Assembly: GCF_030695085.1 (NCBI RefSeq)
Contig: NZ_JAUYTS010000126.1
Location: 1-63,387 of the forward strand
Source: Falsiroseomonas sp.
GTDB lineage: Bacteria > Pseudomonadota > Alphaproteobacteria > Acetobacterales > Acetobacteraceae
Length of the DNA: 63,387 bases
Reading direction: 5' to 3'
In this document: in pieces, positions 56,722-63,387 of the stretch
Layout: each line of letters opens with the position of its first letter
Numbering within the stretch: the first letter of the stretch is position 1
The notes under the pieces: model-generated
Database searches by the model: none
Seen by the model: only the letters and a program-made list of their open reading frames with translations
Told to the model about the DNA's origin: nothing
Position numbers and translations under genes: made by a program

Positions 56722-58314
56722 CTATTGGCGCAGCAGCACCAGGGCGCCGCCATCCAGCCGCCGCCCTTCCCGCCGCAGCACCACATTGGCATCCGGCAGG
56801 GTCAGGATCAGCCGTTCCCCGGCGATTTCCTCATAGCTGCCGGCAAACGTCATCTGCGTCGCCTGCTGGGTCACCAGCACGCGGCTGGCGTCGAGGAACT
56901 CCAGCCGCATCGCGCCATCCGCCGTGGCATAAAGCCGCCCGGCCAGCGGCCCGGCCTCCCGCGCCGCCTCGGCCGCGGCCTCCGCGGCGATCTCGGCTTC
57001 CAGCTCCGCCCGGCGATCCGCCAGCGCGGTGGCGTAGCGTGTGGCGAAGGGCGCCGGCAGCGCCGCCAGCCAGGGCGGCGGGCGCAGCTCATCCAGCCCC
57101 GCCGCCGGCACCTCGGCCAGCACCGCCTCGAACTGGGGCAGCGCGGCTTCCGCGATGGCGGCAATGCGCCTTGTGCTCGCATCCTCGAAGGCAGCCAGCG
57201 CCCCGGCTTCGGCATGGGGCCGCAGCGCCGCCGTCACTTGCTGGCGCAGCAGCACCGATTGGCCAAGCGCCTCCAGCGTCTCCGGCTGTTCCGCCATTTC
57301 GCGCTCCACGCGGCCGAGCAGCGTGGCCGCCAGGCTGCGGGAATGCGCCTCCAGCTCCGCGGTCAAGGCGGCGGAACGGTCGGGCGGCAGCGCGCCGAAG
57401 GCGGCATCGCGGCGAATCGCGGCCAGCATGCCGAAGGCCATCGGGCTGGCCGGGACATTGGTGATGCGGCGACGCAGCGTGGCCTGCATCTCATCCAGCA
57501 GCGCCGCGCGGCGGGATTGCTGGGCCGCGATCACCTCCGCCCGGTCCTCCGGCCGCAGCACCGGCATCACCGCGCCCTTCTCCAGCGCCTCCAGCGCTGC
57601 CAGGCCACGCGGGGTGGCGGGCAGTTGGGCCAGCGCATCGAGGCTGGATTGCCGCGCTTCCGCCAGGCGCTGCGCCCGCTGGCGCTCCAGCTCCGGCAAC
57701 AGCAGGCGGGGGCGATCCTCCGGCAACAGATAGGGCACCAGGCGCAGCAGGTGGCTGCCGGTGCCGCGCGCCGGCCCGGGCAGGTCGCGCAGCGCCAGTT
57801 GCGCCGCCTGCCAGCCCGCCGGATCGCCGGCCCCGGCCAGCGCCGCGAGGAAGGGCAGCAGCGGTGGCGCGAAAGCCTGTTGTGCCAGCCGGTCCAGTTG
57901 CACCGGCAATTCATCCAGCACCCTCTCGCGATGCTCCAGGAAGCTGGTGGTCGCCCCGGCCACCAGGCGTTGCGCCTCGGTCAGCGCCGGCCGGTGCGGA
58001 GCCATCTCCCGGTCCCGGATGCAGGCCCGCAGGCGCGCATTGAGGGTGCGGAGGTCCAGCCGCCCCCATTCCAGCGCCGGCTTGCCGAAGGTGGCGGTGG
58101 TGACGGGGGCCAGGAACAGGCCGGGCAGCGTCAACTCCCGTCGCGGCGCCAGTTCGGCCCAGCCGAGGCTGACGCCGAGATCGGCATGCACCGCATCCTC
58201 CCGCGCCCAGGCGACCAGTTCGGGGCAGGTCGTCTCGCCAAGCTGCGCGCGCGCCGCGGCGCCCGGCAGCAGCAGGGGAAGAATCAGCAGAAGGGCGCGC
58301 AGCGGCTTCGGCAC
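56722..58314 (-). CDS. Exported helical protein of unknown function, 530 aa
   Basis: I do not recognise a family. The product has a clear signal peptide (LRALLLILPLLLPGAAARAQ, about residues 5-24). The rest is long, Ala/Leu/Glu/Arg-rich and probably helical, with an EAEIAAEAAAEAAREAG coiled-coil-like stretch near residue 428. The C-terminal 80 residues look like a small beta domain (ARLYATADGAMRLEFLD..., then VLVTQQATQMTFAGSYEEI). Two N-terminal cysteines (about residues 30 and 98) could form a disulfide. It interrupts the usual folP-glmM order, and nothing in it indicates an enzyme. Confidence 0.75.
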   Translation of the reverse strand: MPKPLRALLLILPLLLPGAAARAQLGETTCPELVAWAREDAVHADLGVSLGWAELAPRRELTLPGLFLAPVTTATFGKPALEWGRLDLRTLNARLRACIRDREMAPHRPALTEAQRLVAGATTSFLEHRERVLDELPVQLDRLAQQAFAPPLLPFLAALAGAGDPAGWQAAQLALRDLPGPARGTGSHLLRLVPYLLPEDRPRLLLPELERQRAQRLAEARQSSLDALAQLPATPRGLAALEALEKGAVMPVLRPEDRAEVIAAQQSRRAALLDEMQATLRRRITNVPASPMAFGMLAAIRRDAAFGALPPDRSAALTAELEAHSRSLAATLLGRVEREMAEQPETLEALGQSVLLRQQVTAALRPHAEAGALAAFEDASTRRIAAIAEAALPQFEAVLAEVPAAGLDELRPPPWLAALPAPFATRYATALADRRAELEAEIAAEAAAEAAREAGPLAGRLYATADGAMRLEFLDASRVLVTQQATQMTFAGSYEEIAGERLILTLPDANVVLRREGRRLDGGALVLLRQ

Positions 58315-58471
58315 GGGGTTTGCTCCGTCTCAGGCAGATCGCGCCCCGAGCAGCGGCGCGCCGCCAGCGAAATAAACTACCGCGGCACGCCGCGGACGTC
58401 ACGTATCGCGGAGCAATCCGGTGCGGCGGCGCAATATTTTCTTCCACCGCAAACAGCGACTTACGCCAAGG

Positions 58472-59518
58472 TCAGAGGTCTTCCTCCTCCGCCCCACCGG
58501 ACAGCGCCTGCCAGATGGACAGCGCCTGCACCGTCTCCGCCACATCATGCACCCGCAGCATCGCCGCCCCGCGGGAGGCTGCGGCCAGTGCCGCCGCGAC
58601 CGAAGCGGGCACCCGTTCGGCCGGTGTTTCCACGCCGGACAGCGTGCCCAGGAAGCGCTTCCGGCTGGCGCCGAACACGATCGGGCAGCCGATGCCGGCG
58701 AGCAGCGGCAGGCGTTCGATCAGCGCCAGATTGTGCGGCAGGCGCTTGCCGAAGCCGATGCCGGGGTCGACCGCCAGCCGGCCCCTCGGCAGGCCCAGCC
58801 GTTCCGCCGCGCTGACACGGTCGGCCAGGAACTGCGCCACCTCTAGCGCCACATCGCCGTAGCGCGGGTTCTGCTGCATGGTGCGTGGGTCCTCGCCCAG
58901 CATGTGCATCAAGATGACGCTGGCCTCCGACCGCGCCAGCACCCGCGCCGCCGCCGGGTCGTGGCGCAGCGCGGTGATGTCGTTGACGATCTCAGCCCCC
59001 GCCTCCAGCGCGGCCAGCATGGTCGCGGCATTGCGCGTATCGATGCTGATGGTGGCGGCCTTGGCCAGTTCGCGGATCACCGGCAGCACGCGCCGGCATT
59101 CCTCCTCCGGCGCCACCGGCTGCGAACCGGGCCGGGTGCTTTCGCCGCCGATATCCAGCAGATCCGCGCCCGCCTCCAGCATGGCATGGCCGGCGGCGAT
59201 CGATTCGGCGATGCCCCGGCCACCATCCGAGAAGCTGTCGGGCGTGACGTTGACGATCCCCATCACCAGCGGGCGCCCGCCCTCGCAGGGCATGGGCAGG
59301 CCGGCGAAATGGGGCAGCGCGCGGGTCAGCGCCAGCACCTGCGCATGCCAGGCCTCCGGCACGTCCGAAAGTGGCAGCGCGGTTGTCGGTGCATCCGGCC
59401 CGATCAGCCGCACCAGGGTGAAGGCCAGCGGCCCACCCGCCAGCGGCAAGGCAAGGTCCGCGGCCAGCGCGGCGGCGGCGGCCTGGCCCTCGATCAGGCC
59501 CAATGGCTCGACCCACAT
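58472..59518 (-). CDS. folP: Dihydropteroate synthase with long N-terminal extension
   Basis: FolP joins pABA to the pterin in folate synthesis. The core runs from about residue 85: MGIVNVTPDSFSDGGRG, DLLDIGGESTRPGS near residue 121, TISIDTRNAATM, EIVNDITALRHDPAA, VILMHMLGEDPRTMQ, DPGIGFGKRLPHNLALIERLP, and FGASRKRFLGTLSG. The first 80 residues form an extra domain not found in E. coli FolP. The start at ATG 59518 is uncertain; a GTG 9 nt upstream is possible. It lies after ftsH, the usual order. Confidence 0.95.
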   Translation of the reverse strand: MWVEPLGLIEGQAAAAALAADLALPLAGGPLAFTLVRLIGPDAPTTALPLSDVPEAWHAQVLALTRALPHFAGLPMPCEGGRPLVMGIVNVTPDSFSDGGRGIAESIAAGHAMLEAGADLLDIGGESTRPGSQPVAPEEECRRVLPVIRELAKAATISIDTRNAATMLAALEAGAEIVNDITALRHDPAAARVLARSEASVILMHMLGEDPRTMQQNPRYGDVALEVAQFLADRVSAAERLGLPRGRLAVDPGIGFGKRLPHNLALIERLPLLAGIGCPIVFGASRKRFLGTLSGVETPAERVPASVAAALAAASRGAAMLRVHDVAETVQALSIWQALSGGAEEEDL

Positions 59519-59604
59519 CTCGGTCACGATTCGCTGGCCCCCGGCTGCGCTGGCGCCTGACGATGCCCCGGCGCGACGGCGTGGCAAAGCACCGTGTGGG
59601 GCAG

Positions 59605-59634
59605 AAACGAAAACGGCCCGCTTGCGCGGGCCGT
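59605..59634 (-). terminator. Rho-independent terminator of ftsH
   Basis: On the minus strand a perfect 9-bp stem (59634-59626 with 59621-59613) with a 4-nt loop is followed by TTTT-CG-TTT. It lies just after the ftsH stop, so folP, downstream in the same direction, must have its own promoter or depend on read-through. Confidence 0.8.
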
Positions 59635-59657
59635 GAAGACTTGGCGGAGGCTCCGTC

Positions 59658-61598
<1,941 letters not shown>

Positions 61599-61738
61599 GT
61601 TTGCATCCCTTCGGGGCTTCCCACGCTGGATATCGCCAGCCTATCGGGTGGCCCGCTCCGCACTCAAGATAGGTGCGCCCGCGCCGGCTTCCATCCCGTG
61701 AATGAGACATCGTGGATGGTTGCCGGCAAAGGCGGCGC

Positions 61739-63040
61739 TCAACCCACCGCGCCGCCCGGTGGCGCGAAGCGCATCCGGATGCCGAAGCTGGTTTCCGGGC
61801 CAGGATAGGACAGTGCGGGCACCGCGACCAGCACAGTGTCGCGATCATTGGCGGCAAGCCGCCACAAAGCCGGCAGGGTCCGGAGCACGGCCGCGGGCAG
61901 CCAGCCAGGACGGTCCAGCCGCGCCCCGGCTGCGCCCAGCGCGCCCAGCATCAGGCCGGGGCTGGGGGCACCGGAGAGACGGAATCGGCCGTCCCAGATC
62001 GCGCCGTCCCGCGCCGGAGTCGGCGGTGCCATCGCCGCTTCCTCCCGCAGCAGCAAGCCTTGCCGGGTCAGCCTCGCGCCGCCCAGCGTGCCGGCCTGGC
62101 GCGCCAGCAGCCCCGCCACCGCCCCGGCCGCAGGCGCGTAATCCGCCCCGCCGATCAGCCGCAGCAGCCCGCCCAGCGCCGCGATCGCCACCTCATCGCG
62201 TCCCAGCGCCGCCAGATCCAGTCGCGCAAAGCCGTGCTCCGACAGCATCGCCGCCCGCGCCAGCCGCGCCGCCACCGCGGCCTGCCGCGCGGCGCGGCGC
62301 CGGGCGAAGGCGGCGCCGGCCTCGGCCAACGCGGTGGTCGCCGGCCCATCCCCCTCCGGGTCGGCAAGGGTGGCGCGCAACCGGGCGCGGGTGAAGCGCG
62401 GATCGGCATTGGAGGGGTCGCGCACCGGCCGCAGCCCGGCCGCCGCCACCACCGCTTCCAGCCGGGCCGGGCTGGCGCCCAGCAGCGGGCGGATCAGCAA
62501 TGCGCCGCCAGCACTGCGGGACGGCGCCATGCCAGCCAGGCCCGCGGCCCCGCTGCCGGCCAGCGCGCGCAGCAGCAGCGTCTCCGCCTGGTCGGCGCGA
62601 TGCTGGCCGAGCGCCACCCAGCCGGCGCCAACCTCCGCCGCCAGGGCCAGCAGCGCCGCCAGCCGCCCCTGCCGCGCCCGCGCCTGCACCGCGGCGCCTG
62701 GCGGCAGGTGCAGCGGCAGGATGCGGCAGGCGATGCCACGCGACTCGAGCCAACCGGCAACGGAGGCGGCCTCGTCCGCGCTTTCGGCGCGCAGGCCATG
62801 GTCCACGATACCGGCGGTCAACGCGCCGCCGCGCAGCGCCAGCCAATCCGCCAGCAGCAGCGCCAGGGCCAGGCTATGCGGCCCGCCGGAGACGCCGGCG
62901 ACGATCCGCGGCGCCACACCGAAGGGGCCGAGCGGTGACATCCAGCGCGCGAAATCAGCCGAGATCAGAGGGGAAGTAGGTGCCTCAGCGGCACTGGCAG
63001 CCTTCAGTGCCTCAGCGGCACTGGGCGCGGCGACGGGCAT
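61739..63040 (-). CDS. tilS: tRNA(Ile)-lysidine synthetase with altered PP-loop
   Basis: TilS puts lysidine on C34 of tRNA-Ile (CAU). The product (about 433 residues) has the N-terminal region LISADFARWMSPLGPFGVAPRIVAGVSGGPHSLALALL, where the PP-loop SGGxDS reads SGGPHS: the aspartate is histidine (codon at 62876-62878). Further motifs are GIVDHGLRAESADEAA near residue 77, QHRADQAETLLLRALAGSGAAGLAG near residue 143, and RPLLG. The start is uncertain: ATG 63040 overlaps ybgF, and 62941 would avoid it but cut into the family N-terminus. Its position between ybgF and ftsH is standard. Confidence 0.9.
   Translation of the reverse strand: MPVAAPSAAEALKAASAAEAPTSPLISADFARWMSPLGPFGVAPRIVAGVSGGPHSLALALLLADWLALRGGALTAGIVDHGLRAESADEAASVAGWLESRGIACRILPLHLPPGAAVQARARQGRLAALLALAAEVGAGWVALGQHRADQAETLLLRALAGSGAAGLAGMAPSRSAGGALLIRPLLGASPARLEAVVAAAGLRPVRDPSNADPRFTRARLRATLADPEGDGPATTALAEAGAAFARRRAARQAAVAARLARAAMLSEHGFARLDLAALGRDEVAIAALGGLLRLIGGADYAPAAGAVAGLLARQAGTLGGARLTRQGLLLREEAAMAPPTPARDGAIWDGRFRLSGAPSPGLMLGALGAAGARLDRPGWLPAAVLRTLPALWRLAANDRDTVLVAVPALSYPGPETSFGIRMRFAPPGGAVG
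62980..63024 (-). repeat. 18-bp direct repeat, 27-bp period, over the ybgF stop
   Basis: GTGCCTCAGCGGCACTGG occurs at 62980-62997 and 63007-63024. Each copy also contains a small hairpin (GTGCC/GGCAC). The period is nine codons, so tilS stays in frame; its N-terminus reads SAAEALKAASAAEA. The right-hand copy contains the ybgF stop codon. Confidence 0.85.
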
Positions 63041-63387
63041 CGGCCGCCTGGTCCGCCACGGCGCCACGCAGGGCCGGGAAGCGGGCTCGCAGATCGTTCA
63101 ACTGGCTGCAGGCGTCGCGATTGTTGTTCAGGCCGATCAGCGCATTGGCAACGCCCAGCATCGCCTCCGGCGCACGGCTGCCTGTGGGGCTGCGGCGGAA
63201 GGCGTCGTCATACGCCACGGCGGACGCGGCGAAATCCCGGCGACCAGCCAGCGCGGCGCCCAGCAGCAGCTGCGCGTCGCCCGCACGGGCCGCATCGCGG
63301 GAGGCGATCACCTCCCGCGCCGCGGCTTCGGCCGCGACCCAGTCCCGCCGCCCAAGTGCCGCCTGGCCATCGGCCAGGGCGCGCTGC
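63012..63387 (-). CDS. ybgF: tol-pal system protein YbgF/CpoB, C-terminal part
   Basis: Only the 3' part is in the window; the frame is open to the edge, so the gene starts beyond 63387. The visible 124 residues hold tetratricopeptide-like repeats (AQLLLGAALAGRRDFAASAVAYDDAFRR, EAMLGVANALIGLNNNRDACSQLNDLRARFP), ending RRRAQCR. That is the C-terminal domain of YbgF/CpoB, a periplasmic partner of TolA. Position just before tilS and ftsH supports the call, as tol-pal-ybgF-tilS-ftsH is a common alphaproteobacterial order. Confidence 0.85.
   Translation of the reverse strand, partial: QRALADGQAALGRRDWVAAEAAAREVIASRDAARAGDAQLLLGAALAGRRDFAASAVAYDDAFRRSPTGSRAPEAMLGVANALIGLNNNRDACSQLNDLRARFPALRGAVADQAADARRRAQCR

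Overview
The window is high-GC DNA (about 70% by eye) with dense, often overlapping genes. It looks like an alphaproteobacterial chromosome, most likely Acetobacteraceae of the Roseomonas type. Four things point there: several periplasmic Bug/TctC binding proteins, the hisZ-purA pair, the ybgF-tilS-ftsH-folP-glmM gene order, and an RpoH that carries the RpoH box. I saw no insertion sequence, prophage, integrase, CRISPR array or plasmid function. This is ordinary core chromosome with several catabolic or accessory patches.

Layout. 1-4300: an MlaA-like protein, then a complete tripartite tricarboxylate transporter (TctC-TctB-TctA) and a MaoC-like protein. 4357-6438: a stand-alone fusA. 6673-9619: a DUF1800/DUF1501 pair and a small orphan. 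9663-15323: a compact queuosine operon (queA-tgt-queF-queG-queC) followed by a VUT-family membrane protein and a GNAT enzyme. 15341-23927: a catabolic patch with two orphan Bug proteins, a two-subunit molybdenum hydroxylase, a Pht5-like protein, a cupin, two related flavodoxin-fold reductases and a hydantoinase/carbamoylase-type amidase. 24090-29063: an HWE histidine kinase, a SerA-type dehydrogenase, a short Hsp70 and an EamA transporter. 29107-35887: katG, divergent from an RND efflux pair. 36003-39535: tRNA-Glu, two small proteins, RluD, rpoH and a VOC protein. 39548-43733: an MFS transporter and the hisZ-purA-cupin operon. 43817-48597: an exported intradiol dioxygenase, a lipoprotein, and an SDR-MBL-SMP30 operon divergent from a LysR regulator. 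48696-49514: a low-GC repeat protein that is foreign in composition. 49554-63387: serC-serA, a SLAC1-family protein, phzF, thiD, glmM, an exported orphan, folP, ftsH, tilS and the end of ybgF/cpoB.

Most genes are familiar. The parts most worth a second look are: the D-Y-D repeat protein (48696-49514); the possible N-heterocycle catabolic locus (15341-23927); the DUF1800/DUF1501 pair; mutually exclusive hairpins between queC and the VUT gene; a two-hairpin leader before serC; a perfect palindrome upstream of katG; the altered PP-loop in TilS; and a 27-bp duplication that spans the ybgF stop and the tilS start region. I did not find a clearly new multi-gene system. Family names come from motif recognition by reading, not from database searches.
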